Assembly: GCA_964501275.1 (NCBI GenBank)
Contig: CAZCSP010000010.1
Location: 62,001-126,000, forward strand
Reading direction: 5' to 3'
DNA: 64,000 bases
Source: 55-13 sp964501275
GTDB taxonomy: Bacteria; Armatimonadota; Fimbriimonadia; Fimbriimonadales; Fimbriimonadaceae
Shown: in pieces, positions 1 through 8,642 of the stretch
Layout: each line of letters starts with the position of its first letter
How positions within the stretch are numbered: the stretch's first letter is position 1
Notes under the pieces: generated by a model
What the model was told of the DNA's origin: nothing
What the model saw: the letters and a program-made list of their open reading frames with translations, nothing else
Database searches by the model: none
Position numbers and translations under genes: made by a program

Positions 1-1
1 T

Positions 2-1396
2 GAGGTCACCGACGACACCACCCGCCTCCTGCTGGAGTCGGCGAATTTCAAAAACACCACCGTCCGCAAGACCCGCAAACAGCTTGGGCTGAACACCGAG
101 GCCAGCTACCGGTTCGAGCGAAGCGTGGACCCGGATGGAGTGGTCCGGGCCATCGAGCGCTTCACCCAACTTCTCACCCAATCCCTCCCGCTTGTGGCCT
201 TCTCCAATATCGTCGACCTCTACCCCGGCAAACAAACCCGCGAACCGATCCAAATGAGACTCGAACGCGCCAACCGACTCCTGGGAATGACCGTCACTCC
301 AGAAGAAGCCACCCGCTACCTGTCCAACCTAGGATTCGAAATCACAAGCCACAGTCCACAAGCCACATATCACATCATCCCACCCAGCTGGCGACCTGAC
401 ATCGTGCGCGAGGAAGACCTGATCGAAGAACTGGGCCGAGTTCACGGATACGAGAAGATTCCCGAAGAGCTTCCGATTGGGCATACCCCGGTTGGAGGAA
501 CCCACGGACCGCTGTTCAAACTCGACCTAATCCGCGATGCCCTGGTGCGAGCGGGATTCATACAGATCGTCAGCCACTCTCTCCGAGACAAGCATCCGCT
601 AGACAATGAAGGCGGCCACGTCGGTCCCAAGAACCCCGCATCGCCTGAGATGTCTGTCCTGCGAAACTCGTTGCTTCCCTGCCTCGCCGATGCAGCGGTT
701 AGAAATGGCGGGAAAGACCTTCACCTGTTCGAGATGGGGGCGGCGTTCTTCCCCGGAAAAGAGAAAGTTGAGGAGAAAAAACTGCTCGGCATACTCAGCG
801 TTGGCGCGTTGCAGCCTTTCTCGTGGCAGAAAAGCGATGCGGGGCAGGCCAGTTTCTACAGTCTGAAGGGCGCTTTGGAAAACGCGCTTCGCCAAGCCAA
901 TATCGAGTTTGAGGTGAAAGCTTCCGATGAGCCTGATCCTCGACTCCATCCGACCCGGGATGCATACATCCATGTCGGCGGCAAGCTGGCGGGCTTTATA
1001 GCCCAAATCCATCCGAACATAGTGGAAAATCTAGACCTGCCAGCCGAGACATATCTGGCGGAGATCGATCTGGCAAAGCTGACCAATGAGGCCGAAATCT
1101 CCTATCGACCCATCAGCCGCAACCCGGCGGTTCGGCGGGACATCAGCTTCGAGATCGCCAAGTCCACGCCGTTCGCCAAGGTCGACGACGCTTTGATTGA
1201 AGCCTGTGGAGAAGTCTTGGAGCGGCATTGGTTGTTCGACGTCTATGAAGGCAAGGGAATCGGAGAGGGCAACCACTCTTTGAGCGTCGCCCTGCAACTT
1301 CGCAAACAAGGCGAGAACTTCACCGACGAGGAAGCGAACCAGGTGCGGGAGAGGGCCGTGGCGGCGCTTGCCTCGCTGGGGGCGAAACCGCGATAA
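2..1396 (+). CDS. pheT: Phenylalanyl-tRNA synthetase beta subunit, 5'-truncated
   Basis: Charges tRNA-Phe as part of the cytoplasmic alpha2-beta2 enzyme. The reading frame is open from base 2, so the start lies left of the window and 464 residues are visible. The part before base 125 carries the family signature RLLLESANF...NTEASYRFERSVDP of the B3/B4 region. A B5-type domain follows (RANRLLGM...IPPSWRPDI..EDLIEE), then the synthetase-like core, and the C-terminal anticodon-binding FDX-ACB domain (NPAVRRDISFEI...FDVYEGKGI...NHSLSVALQLR). The 3' end overlaps the convergent membrane protein gene by 77 bp. A GTG at 125 is internal and not the real start. Identification is firm. Confidence 0.96.
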   Translation, partial: EVTDDTTRLLLESANFKNTTVRKTRKQLGLNTEASYRFERSVDPDGVVRAIERFTQLLTQSLPLVAFSNIVDLYPGKQTREPIQMRLERANRLLGMTVTPEEATRYLSNLGFEITSHSPQATYHIIPPSWRPDIVREEDLIEELGRVHGYEKIPEELPIGHTPVGGTHGPLFKLDLIRDALVRAGFIQIVSHSLRDKHPLDNEGGHVGPKNPASPEMSVLRNSLLPCLADAAVRNGGKDLHLFEMGAAFFPGKEKVEEKKLLGILSVGALQPFSWQKSDAGQASFYSLKGALENALRQANIEFEVKASDEPDPRLHPTRDAYIHVGGKLAGFIAQIHPNIVENLDLPAETYLAEIDLAKLTNEAEISYRPISRNPAVRRDISFEIAKSTPFAKVDDALIEACGEVLERHWLFDVYEGKGIGEGNHSLSVALQLRKQGENFTDEEANQVRERAVAALASLGAKPR

Positions 1397-2675
1397 CGCA
1401 TAGCTCCCAGGTTCCCCAAGCCAACACCGCCACAAACAGCGACCGCAACGCCATCGGCCAGTAGTGGTAGTGGTCGAACTGGTTCAGCCAGGCCATCGGC
1501 AGATAGGCAAAGAACGAGAGCGCCAGCCCGGTGAGCGCCAGCCTCCAGTGGCGGAAGGCAGCGAGGAGTCCCGCCACATTGCTGTACGCCTCCCAGAAAA
1601 TCGCATAGGTGCGAGGCAGAATCCACACGCTCATGTCGAACGTCTTTGCGAGCATGTAAAGCGACTGGAACGACGGCAGCGCATAGGCGAAGATCGAGAA
1701 GTATACGCCGGGACCGGTGCGAAACTGCTGTAGCTGGTAACCCGAACTGCCCTCTGGCAAGAATGCCTTGCGCGCAAGGTAGTACAAGACCAATAACCCC
1801 CAAAAGACAACCTGCCAGGACCAGCGAACTCGGTATCGTTGAAGTCGTAGGGATACCGCCACGCCCAGCAAGGCCGTTGGCAACATCACCGCCTGCTCAT
1901 AGCTCCCAAACGCCAAAGCCCCCGCCAAAACTGCCACCACCGCCCAAACCCACGGCCATCGCGCTCGAGAGTCGGTCAGGATCGAGCTTCGAGTCCCCGC
2001 TGGCTCGTCCAGCGCGGTCGGCTTGGGCTCCTCGCGTATGGCTGAAATGCGCTCGTACCGGGCATAGGCCGCCATCGCGGCCAGACAGAAGATCGTCATC
2101 GTCGAAGCCGTGCGGCCGGGTATCCAGCCGATCATTCGGAAGTGCAGGGGCACAACGCCATCGAGTTCAGACAGCAAAAACGTGAACGCTCCCATCGCCG
2201 GGAGCCATCGCCACACCTTGAACCCATGTCGAAACAACCCTAATAAGGCGACGACCCAAATGAGATGCCCAAGCCAAGGCAACGCCCAGCCCAGACCGTT
2301 CCAATGCCACAGCCCAAAGAGCGCGGTCGAGGCGATGGTGAGGGGGATGCTGTCGGTCAGCTCCCTCATCAGCCATGCCAGCAGGAAGACGCACAGACAA
2401 CAGATCAGGGCATTGGTCAGCCCATAGCCCCAAGCCGTGTTCCCATAAAGGGCGTTGTCTATCTCAAAAGGCAAAGTGGAGACGGGCCGATAGAAGTGAT
2501 TCATCAGCGGCCAGTCGTGGGTGAACCAGTAAAACGGGTCCTGTCGCTCGCGGATGATCTGGAGAAGGAAGTCGGTGTCTGTATCCTCCAACATCAGCGG
2601 ACTGATTCCGCGCAAGAGCAGGATGGGCAGACAAGAAAGAACCGCCACCACCCACATCAGCCCCCATCGCTTCAT
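1320..2675 (-). CDS. Polytopic membrane protein of unknown function
   Basis: A protein of about 451 residues with many hydrophobic segments spread over its whole length, beginning with an N-terminal helix (WGLMWVVAVLSCLPILLL). After the first helix comes an acidic loop with EDTDTDFLL and W-FTHDWPLMNHFYRP, which is the general style of integral membrane glycosyltransferases of the GT-C/dolichyl-mannosyltransferase type, but I do not see a decisive motif. The ATG at 2675 is preferred because it directly precedes the first membrane helix; an in-frame start at 2726 would add 17 polar residues. The C-terminal tail, rich in Pro and Arg, is encoded antisense to the end of pheT, a 77-bp convergent overlap. 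Confidence 0.6.
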   Translation of the reverse strand: MKRWGLMWVVAVLSCLPILLLRGISPLMLEDTDTDFLLQIIRERQDPFYWFTHDWPLMNHFYRPVSTLPFEIDNALYGNTAWGYGLTNALICCLCVFLLAWLMRELTDSIPLTIASTALFGLWHWNGLGWALPWLGHLIWVVALLGLFRHGFKVWRWLPAMGAFTFLLSELDGVVPLHFRMIGWIPGRTASTMTIFCLAAMAAYARYERISAIREEPKPTALDEPAGTRSSILTDSRARWPWVWAVVAVLAGALAFGSYEQAVMLPTALLGVAVSLRLQRYRVRWSWQVVFWGLLVLYYLARKAFLPEGSSGYQLQQFRTGPGVYFSIFAYALPSFQSLYMLAKTFDMSVWILPRTYAIFWEAYSNVAGLLAAFRHWRLALTGLALSFFAYLPMAWLNQFDHYHYWPMALRSLFVAVLAWGTWELCVIAVSPPARQAPPRPSPAPGSLPRR

Positions 2676-2767
2676 GGGGGAGATTATGGCGCGGGCATTG
2701 GTCACGTTGCGTATCGCGCACCCCAACCTGGAGCCCTCGGAGCTTGCGTGTAGATTCCCCCTGACTT

Positions 2768-2961
2768 TAGTACGGCGTCATCCTGAGCGAGCCAGAAGGA
2801 GTCTGTAGCTTCGCCGTTTGCTGGTCGCGAGTCGAAGGACCTCACCTGTCTGTAGTCTCATCCCAACCTACAACTCGGTGAGGTGGTTCGACTTCGCGGC
2901 ATAGAACGCTCTACAACAACAAAACACTCGGGCCGCTCTCGCTCACCATGACGCCGTACTA
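2768..2961. repeat. Long imperfect palindrome (MITE-like), copy 1
   Basis: Its ends are TAGTACGGCGTCATCCTGAG and, inverted, CTCACCATGACGCCGTACTA. A second inverted pair lies inside: GTCGAAGGACCTCACC near 2831 and GGTGAGGTGGTTCGAC near 2877. A second copy with the same architecture lies at 25441-25687 in the opposite orientation. It occupies most of the gap between the membrane protein gene and pdhB (2727-3033). No ORF is carried. The rest of the gap shows nothing I recognise. Confidence 0.75.
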
Positions 2962-3033
2962 CAAGCTTGAATTTACATACAGGCTCTAAGGGGAGTCACG
3001 AAAGAAAACCCTCCCTACTTCCCTTACTCCCTC

Positions 3034-4053
3034 TCAGAACCTTACAACTCGCAAGCCTGCATTCACGATCTTGTCCACCGAGGGGAGAACGTGAAGCTCC
3101 AGCGGCTTCGCCCAGGGGACGGGGGTGTCCATGCGGGTGACTCGCAGGGGTGGGGCATCCAGGTACTCAAACCCAATGTCGCTGATCCGGGCCACGATCT
3201 CTCCGGCAAAGCCGCAGGTCATCGGGGCTTCGTTGACGACTACCACCCGGTTCGTCTTCGCGAGCGAGGCGATGATCGTATCCTCGTCCAGCGGAACCAG
3301 CGAGCGGATGTCGATCACCTCTGCCGAAATCCCTTCCTCCGCCAACTTATCCGCCGCGTCCAGGCAGTGGTAGACGTTCTGTCCGTAGGAAACGAACGTC
3401 AAATCCTTCCCTTCCCGCCGAATCGCCGCCTTGCCGAATGGCACAGTGTAGTCGTCGATCGGCAGCTCCTCTTCGATCTTGCGCTCGCGATAGAGCTGCT
3501 TGATCTCATAGAACAGGACCGGGTTGCCGTCGCGGAGGGCGGTCTTCATCATGCCCTTCGCGTCATAGGGCGTCGAGGGGCAGACGACCTTCAAGCCCGG
3601 AGAGTGGGCAAACCAGGCCTCGTTCATCTGGCTGTGATAGAGTGCGCCACCACCATAGGCTCCCGCTGGACCGCGAACCACCACGGGCAGGTTCACGTCG
3701 CCTGCGGTTCGGTAGTGGTAGGTCGCCATCATGTTGACGATCTGATCGAAGCCGCAGGAGATGAAGTCGATAAACTGCATCTCGACCATGCAGGTCTTAC
3801 CGTTCAGGGCCGCGCCGATCGCCGTGCCGACAATCGCCGCCTCCGAGATCGGCATATCCAGAACCCGATTCGCGCCAAATTCTTTTTGCAAGCCATCAGT
3901 GATGGTAAACGCACCGCCGAGGATGCCGATGTCCTCACCCATGCAGATCATGTCCGGATTGCGGGACATCTCTTCATAAATCGCCTCTCTAAGGGCGGTC
4001 AAATAGTTCTTCTTAAGCGCGATAGGCGCTTCGGTTACGGTCGCTGCTGCCAT
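3034..4053 (-). CDS. pdhB: Pyruvate dehydrogenase E1 component beta subunit
   Basis: The beta subunit of the thiamine-diphosphate E1 decarboxylase, which forms acetyl-CoA with E2 and E3. The 339-residue length fits the family. Seen are the family motifs MGEDIGILGGAF, the FGANRVLDMPISEA block, the EMQFIDFI segment and RGPAGAYGGGALYHSQ, followed by the transketolase C-terminal domain with SYGQNVYHCLDAADKL and IDIRSLVPLDEDTI. It starts one base inside the stop of the alpha gene (TAATG), so the two are translationally coupled. Branched-chain 2-oxoacid or acetoin dehydrogenase E1 are the alternatives; no E2 or E3 gene is present to settle substrate. Confidence 0.9.
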   Translation of the reverse strand: MAAATVTEAPIALKKNYLTALREAIYEEMSRNPDMICMGEDIGILGGAFTITDGLQKEFGANRVLDMPISEAAIVGTAIGAALNGKTCMVEMQFIDFISCGFDQIVNMMATYHYRTAGDVNLPVVVRGPAGAYGGGALYHSQMNEAWFAHSPGLKVVCPSTPYDAKGMMKTALRDGNPVLFYEIKQLYRERKIEEELPIDDYTVPFGKAAIRREGKDLTFVSYGQNVYHCLDAADKLAEEGISAEVIDIRSLVPLDEDTIIASLAKTNRVVVVNEAPMTCGFAGEIVARISDIGFEYLDAPPLRVTRMDTPVPWAKPLELHVLPSVDKIVNAGLRVVRF

Positions 4054-5183
4054 TAGTTTTCCTTAAACACCCACATCGCGCCTTCCTCGGCATCGGGAGC
4101 TGGCGACTTCATGGCGTACTCCACGCCTCGCTTCAGATAGGCCACCACTTCCGGTGGAAAGTCCTCGTCGCTCGCCTCGGCGGCATGTTTCCCTTCCGCC
4201 TGGTAGGCGGTCGCGGCATCCCCGGTCAGGTAGCCAAGCTCAACCAGCTTCCGGCGGCAGACCGCAATCGGATCGCGCTCCCGGCCCTTCTCGACCTCCT
4301 TGGGATCGCGGTACTTGGCGGCCCGGTCGTCGTCGTGGTCGCCGTGGCCATAGGCGCGGAAAGTCTTGCACTCGATGATGCTCGGCCCATTTCCCGCCCT
4401 GGCGTACTCCACGGCCTGCATCACCTTGTCGTAGACATCGAACACATCCTGCCCGTCAGCGATCAGCCCCGGAATCCCGTAACCATCCGCCCGGCGGGCA
4501 AAGTCGGGGAGCGGATACTCCAGGTGGGTCGGAGTTCCGTACGCCCACTGGTTGTTCTCGATTACCGTAATCACTGGAAGCTTGTGAACCGCGGCGAAGT
4601 TGATCGCCTCGTGGAAAACGCCCTGAGCGGTGGAGCCTTCGCCGTTGAATGTGACCGCAACCGCGTTCCCCCCATTCAGCCGATCCGCCAAGACAACGCC
4701 TGCGGCGGTGGGGATCGTGCCCGCCAGCATCGAGGTGGAGTGGATGATGTGCTTCGACTTCTTGCCGATGTGCGACCAGTTGTCCCGAGCCCGCCCCGGA
4801 GAGCCCACCTTGCCCCAAACCTGGCAGCAGACCTCTTCGATGGTCATCCCCATCCGGTCGTCGTTATCCCAACCGGCGCGGATATCCTTCAGAAAGAAGG
4901 CGGGCATATCGCGGTGGATCGGGCTGATCCAGTCCTGTGGCTGGAGCCCAAAGAGCGAGCCCACCAGGATCGCTTCCTGGTTGTGGGAGGAGTAGAGAGT
5001 GCCGGTAAGACGGCCACGGCGCTTCTCCTTGATCAAGCGGACATCGAAGTAGCGAGCTAGATATAGCTGCCGGAAAAGCTCAAGACATTCGTCTTTGGAA
5101 AGTTTCGACGACGGACGAGCCTGGACATTCTTGTCCACAGTTTTTGGCTTATCGGCCGTTGCCGAACCTGAGGTGGAACTCAA
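4053..5183 (-). CDS. pdhA: Pyruvate dehydrogenase E1 component alpha subunit
   Basis: The alpha subunit of the same E1 enzyme, 376 residues. It carries the thiamine-diphosphate binding region, running from a GEGSTAQGVFHEA block through to VIENNQWAYGTPT, and the phosphorylation-loop-like RAYGHGDHDDDRAAKYRD segment. The start is TTG at 5183, supported by GGAGATC about 6 bases upstream and by no suitable ATG nearby. It is the first gene of a two-gene unit with pdhB, which begins at its stop codon. E1-alpha of a branched-chain 2-oxoacid dehydrogenase is a possible alternative. Confidence 0.9.
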   Translation of the reverse strand: MSSTSGSATADKPKTVDKNVQARPSSKLSKDECLELFRQLYLARYFDVRLIKEKRRGRLTGTLYSSHNQEAILVGSLFGLQPQDWISPIHRDMPAFFLKDIRAGWDNDDRMGMTIEEVCCQVWGKVGSPGRARDNWSHIGKKSKHIIHSTSMLAGTIPTAAGVVLADRLNGGNAVAVTFNGEGSTAQGVFHEAINFAAVHKLPVITVIENNQWAYGTPTHLEYPLPDFARRADGYGIPGLIADGQDVFDVYDKVMQAVEYARAGNGPSIIECKTFRAYGHGDHDDDRAAKYRDPKEVEKGRERDPIAVCRRKLVELGYLTGDAATAYQAEGKHAAEASDEDFPPEVVAYLKRGVEYAMKSPAPDAEEGAMWVFKEN

Positions 5184-5298
5184 AATAAGATCTCCGAAGT
5201 GGTAGTGAAGTTGGTAAATGTTACCTTACACCCACCACCTAAACGTCGGCTTAAAGGAAGGATTCCAGCAGGGCTGGGGATTAGGGACCAGGGGAGAA

Positions 5299-5456
5299 GG
5301 GAATCTACGGGAAGGAGGCCGTGACGGCGTGAGGAGGTGAAGGAGCTAAGGAATGTAGGCAATCAGGGAATCGAGGGAAGAAAGCAATGTTGAGAGGTCG
5401 GCTCTCCATTTCCTCACTTTTTTCACGCCGTCACGCCCTCCTTTCCGTAGATTCCC
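5299..5456. repeat. Long intergenic inverted repeat
   Basis: The 34-base arms 5299-5332 and 5423-5456 are reverse complements with two mismatches (GGGAATCTACGG... against ...CCGTAGATTCCC), separated by a 90-base loop. It lies in the gap between pdhA (divergent) and the PEP-CTERM protein gene. No ORF or terminator-like T-run is associated. The remainder of 5184-5544 holds the upstream regions of the two divergent genes, without a promoter I can name confidently. Confidence 0.8.
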
Positions 5457-5544
5457 TCCACTCCCCTCATTCCCTCCCTTGCGATACACTGTATTTGAGT
5501 CAATCTGGCGGGATTGGACCGTCGTTTGCTTGGAGTTGCGTGTA

Positions 5545-6432
5545 ATGAGAGGATTTGCATTGAAATGGGCGGGTCTGACCGCCGTGTTTTCGGTTGTTGT
5601 TGTCGCCCAAGCCGCGGGCCGGTCCGAGTATCTGATGCCGGAGATCAAAGAGATCGTGCGGGTCAGCACGCCTTCGGGATCCGGAACAGGCACCATCTAT
5701 AGCAAGGCGATCATCGGTGGTACCCCTTGGGTCAGCGTCATCACCGCCGAGCACGTCGTACCCAACAACAATGTCACCATGCGGTTTGGAGCATCGGGCG
5801 GAACGGCCTATTCTGCCGACCCGACCAAGATTTTCCGAGGAGGCCATACCGGCAACCTGGATATCGCCGTCGCCTGGTTCGCCCTCGACTTGGCCACCTA
5901 CAACACCCTGACCCCCAAGACCCTGATGCTGGCCCCAGGGGCGGGCGCAACCTTCTCCGACTTGGGCCGGGGCAACACCGGCTCCGAGAAGTGGGTGGGA
6001 GGCCAGTGGGTTGGCTACAATAACGCCGGAACCTTTGGCACCCTCCGTTTTGCCAACAACTCGATTCGGACCATCAGTTCGACCAGCATGGACTGGAGCA
6101 ACTCCGATCCTCGCACAGGGGGCGCGGTCTCGGGTGAGGGCCCTTCCTGGTCAGGCGACAGCGGCTCCGCCTACTTTGCCTCCGCCGCCACCAACGTCTC
6201 AACCAGCCTTGGTGCCTTCTCGGTCTTCACCGACGGCATCATCGGCATCCACGCCTGGGGCGAACGGAATCCCGACGGCTCGAAGGACTGGGGATTCCTC
6301 TCCGGTGGCACCCCGATGTCCCAGCCCGTCATGGATTGGGCGAACTCCGTCGCCGCCGTCCCCGAGCCCGCCACCCTTGCCGCGCTGGGCCTCGGCGCAT
6401 TGGCCCTGATGAGAAGAAAGCGCCGGGTCTGA
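5545..6432 (+). CDS. Secreted trypsin-like serine protease homologue with PEP-CTERM anchor
   Basis: A protein of 295 residues with an N-terminal signal peptide (FALKWAGLTAVFSVVVVAQA). The chymotrypsin-type triad is recognisable: His70 in VITAEHVV, Asp106 in GNLDIAVA and Ser206 in SGDSGSAY. The C-terminus is a PEP-CTERM sorting signal: VPEPATLAALGLGALAL followed by RRKRR. Such proteins are exported and processed by an exosortase in other bacteria; no exosortase gene is in this window. The ATG at 5545 is chosen because it begins the signal peptide and has TGGAG 9-13 bases upstream; an in-frame codon at 5479 would add 22 residues ahead of the signal. Substrate unknown. Confidence 0.8.
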   Translation: MRGFALKWAGLTAVFSVVVVAQAAGRSEYLMPEIKEIVRVSTPSGSGTGTIYSKAIIGGTPWVSVITAEHVVPNNNVTMRFGASGGTAYSADPTKIFRGGHTGNLDIAVAWFALDLATYNTLTPKTLMLAPGAGATFSDLGRGNTGSEKWVGGQWVGYNNAGTFGTLRFANNSIRTISSTSMDWSNSDPRTGGAVSGEGPSWSGDSGSAYFASAATNVSTSLGAFSVFTDGIIGIHAWGERNPDGSKDWGFLSGGTPMSQPVMDWANSVAAVPEPATLAALGLGALALMRRKRRV

Positions 6433-6467
6433 GCAAACCAAGACCCTCCTAAAACCCCTTTCGGCCC

Positions 6468-6881
6468 ATGATAGAAGTCGTGGGTCGATTTGGTTTGCAG
6501 GCTTTGGATATCGGGTTTTGGGTATTCCACACAGGTTTGGTGGTCTTCAACCTCGTCGGCTGGATTTGGCCCAAGACCCGCCGCTGGCACCTGGCGACCG
6601 TCCTCGCCACCGCCGCCTCCTGGTTCATCATGGGCATCTGGAATGGGCTGGGCTACTGCCTCTGCACCGACTGGCATTTCCAAGTCCGCCAGCAGCTCGG
6701 CTACCAGGACGACTCCCCCACCTACATCCACCTGCTCATCAAAACGCTGACCGGTGCGGATTTGAACCAAAGCCTGGTGGAAACCGGCACCGCCGTCGGC
6801 TTCGTTTTTGCCCTGGTGATGAGCCTTGCCACCAACTTCGCTCTCCGCAAGAAAACCCCAACTGAACGGAACCTCGCGTAG
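6468..6881 (+). CDS. Small membrane protein, DUF2784-like
   Basis: A protein of 137 residues with about three membrane segments (FWVFHTGLVVFNLVGWIW; LATVLATAASWFIMGIW; TAVGFVFALVMSLATNF). The His in the first segment, the GWIWPKTRRWHL turn and the IWNGLGYCLCTDWHFQVR stretch resemble DUF2784 proteins, a family of unknown function. The assignment is from memory of the family pattern and is moderate. It follows the PEP-CTERM gene by 35 bp and may be cotranscribed with it. Confidence 0.6.
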   Translation: MIEVVGRFGLQALDIGFWVFHTGLVVFNLVGWIWPKTRRWHLATVLATAASWFIMGIWNGLGYCLCTDWHFQVRQQLGYQDDSPTYIHLLIKTLTGADLNQSLVETGTAVGFVFALVMSLATNFALRKKTPTERNLA

Positions 6882-6921
6882 AATTCGTTACTACTAGAGA
6901 GAAGGACTTGAAAAACTCGCG

Positions 6922-7055
6922 ATCCGAGCCCTCTTGAGGGGGTTGGGGGTGGCTCCCAGTTCTCCGCTTGTAAGGTTTGATCCACCGGGGCTTGGGCTCA
7001 TTGGATACCCACAGGGAACCTAGCCATACCCCCACCCCCCTCAAGGGGGCTCGGA
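6922..7055. repeat. Intergenic inverted repeat
   Basis: The arms 6922-6954 (ATCCGAGCCCTCTTGAGGGG...) and 7022-7055 (...CCCCTCAAGGGGGCTCGGAC) are reverse complements with a few mismatches around a loop of about 67 bases. Each arm also contains its own short CCCTCTTGAGGG-type palindrome. It lies between the DUF2784-like gene and the dienelactone hydrolase gene. The core CCCCCTTGAGGGGG word recurs at 24345-24378. Confidence 0.75.
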
Positions 7056-7082
7056 CCTAGAACAAGTTGGAGGGAATTTATC

Positions 7083-7847
7083 ATGAGTCAACGCATCATC
7101 ACGTCCGCCCTGGTTTTGGGCACCTTGGCGGCTTTCAGCTCCGCCGCGATCGTCACTAAGAAGGTGGAGTACAAGCAAGGGGACACCGTTTTGGAAGGCT
7201 TCCTGGCCTACGACGACTCCAAGACCGGCCCCCTGCCTGGGGTGCTCATCATCCATGATTGGGACGGCGTCAACGGCTATGAGGAGACCCGCGCCAAGAT
7301 GTTGGCCGAGATGGGCTATGTGGCCTTTGCCGCCGATATCTATGGCAAGGACTCGCGCCCCAAGAGCCAGCAGGAGTCAGGGCAGTTTGCCGGCAAGTAT
7401 CGAGCCGACAACGCCCTCTTTCGCGCCCGCCTGCAGGCTGGTCTGGATGAGCTGAAGAAGCAGACTCAGGTGGACAAGGCCAAGACCGCCGCGATTGGCT
7501 ACTGCTTTGGCGGAGGCGGAGTTCTGGAATTAGCACGGAGCGGAGCCGAGGTCACGGGAGTCGTCAGCTTCCACGGCAGTCTCGCCACGCCCAGCCCGGC
7601 CAAAGAGGGTGGAGTCAAGGCCAAGGTGATGACCATCCACGCCGCCCAAGACCCTGGCGTCCCCACCGAGCAGTTCGTGGGCTATCTGAATGAGATGCGC
7701 GACGCCAAAGTGGATCACCAAACCGTCGTCTACAACCTCAACGTCCACGCCTTCACCGTGATCGGCGGGAGCCAATACAACGCCGACGCGGATCGAAGAA
7801 GCTGGGCCGCGATGAAGCAGTTCTTCAGCGAGATATTTGGGAGCTGA
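7083..7847 (+). CDS. Secreted dienelactone hydrolase family protein
   Basis: An alpha/beta hydrolase of 254 residues with an N-terminal signal peptide (ITSALVLGTLAAFSSAA). The dienelactone hydrolase triad is complete: Cys141 in the nucleophile elbow GYCFGGGG, Asp190 in AAQDPGVP and His222 in NVHAFT. The family hydrolyses small lactones and esters; the true substrate is unknown. An AGTTGGAGGG ribosome binding site lies about 7 bases before the ATG at 7083. A cytoplasmic relative is encoded at 32012-32683. Confidence 0.85.
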   Translation: MSQRIITSALVLGTLAAFSSAAIVTKKVEYKQGDTVLEGFLAYDDSKTGPLPGVLIIHDWDGVNGYEETRAKMLAEMGYVAFAADIYGKDSRPKSQQESGQFAGKYRADNALFRARLQAGLDELKKQTQVDKAKTAAIGYCFGGGGVLELARSGAEVTGVVSFHGSLATPSPAKEGGVKAKVMTIHAAQDPGVPTEQFVGYLNEMRDAKVDHQTVVYNLNVHAFTVIGGSQYNADADRRSWAAMKQFFSEIFGS

Positions 7848-7985
7848 GTGTGGAATGTGGCCTGTGGCCTGTGGTTTGTTTCTGACTAATCTGACCTATC
7901 GGACCGATCCGACTGATAAGTCAGATTAGTCTGATTGGTCAGATTGAGGTCAACCCACCACAAAGCCACAGGCCACAAGCCACAC
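7848..7985. repeat. Nested intergenic palindrome at gene end
   Basis: The outer arms are 7848-7879 (GTGTGGAATGTGGCCTGTGG...) and 7955-7985 (...CCACAGGCCACAAGCCACAC). Inside them lies a second palindrome built from CTGACTAATCTGAC and TCAGATTAGTC words. It separates the convergent dienelactone hydrolase and AlkD-like genes and could act as a bidirectional terminator, though no clear U-run follows. Related arms occur at 49429-49499. Confidence 0.7.
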
Positions 7986-7989
7986 TCCC

Positions 7990-8631
7990 TTACTCCCTCT
8001 TCCCTACCTCGACTCGGATGAACTCAGGAAGGTATGAGGGCGTGCAGTTCTTGGGAACGCGTTCATCCTTGTAAAGTCCCAACGCTTCCCCAAGCTGGAT
8101 ACATCGGGACCGGAATTCACGTTCGTGAACGCCGATTTGGCCGGCGCAGAAATTCATCGCCCACTGGACTCCGGGTTCGGCGTCCGCCATTTTCTCCTCA
8201 AGGGAATCGAGCAAGCTTGCACTGTTGCCAGGAGGGGTCTGCCCGACCCAGCGCAAGCGGGCTTGGTGGTACCAGAACAACCGCCGGTGAATGGGGCAAG
8301 GGTGATCTTCCCAACGGGTCATCAGGGAGATGAGCTTCTTATCCTTGGTGAACTGGTTGGCCAGTAGCCAGTCGGTCAGTTGATCCCGCTCCCGAGCGTC
8401 ATGCCGAAGCATCTCCTCTGCGAGTTGATCGACTAACTTCTCGGAGAGGAGCTTTTTGTCGAAGATGAGCGTAGCGAGAAGACGCGGGTTGAACTCGCCC
8501 GTCGACCAAAGCTCCAGTGCCAAGTCGTGGTCCACCTTGATCTCGCTTGCGCGCTTCTTGATATCGCCGAGCTTCGGACTACCGGTCGTGAACTCGGCCA
8601 CAAGCTTCTCTGCTCTTTCTGACAAAGGCAC
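7990..8631 (-). CDS. DNA alkylation repair protein, AlkD-like
   Basis: A protein of 213 residues that fits the all-helical HEAT-like repeat family of AlkC/AlkD base-excision glycosylases: DIKKRASEI, ALELWSTGEFNPRLLATLI, FDKKLLSEKLVDQLAEEML and HDARERDQLTDWLLAN match the usual repeat pattern in which the enzyme scans for alkylated purines. I infer the family from this pattern; catalytic Asp and Trp positions cannot be aligned without a search. It starts 11 bp after the stop of the lysozyme-like gene and is probably cotranscribed. Confidence 0.65.
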   Translation of the reverse strand: MPLSERAEKLVAEFTTGSPKLGDIKKRASEIKVDHDLALELWSTGEFNPRLLATLIFDKKLLSEKLVDQLAEEMLRHDARERDQLTDWLLANQFTKDKKLISLMTRWEDHPCPIHRRLFWYHQARLRWVGQTPPGNSASLLDSLEEKMADAEPGVQWAMNFCAGQIGVHEREFRSRCIQLGEALGLYKDERVPKNCTPSYLPEFIRVEVGKRE

Positions 8632-8642
8632 CTTCTACCTCC

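Noticed and set aside
3091..4056. Open frame antisense to pdhB
   Set aside because: Shadow of a well-conserved gene.
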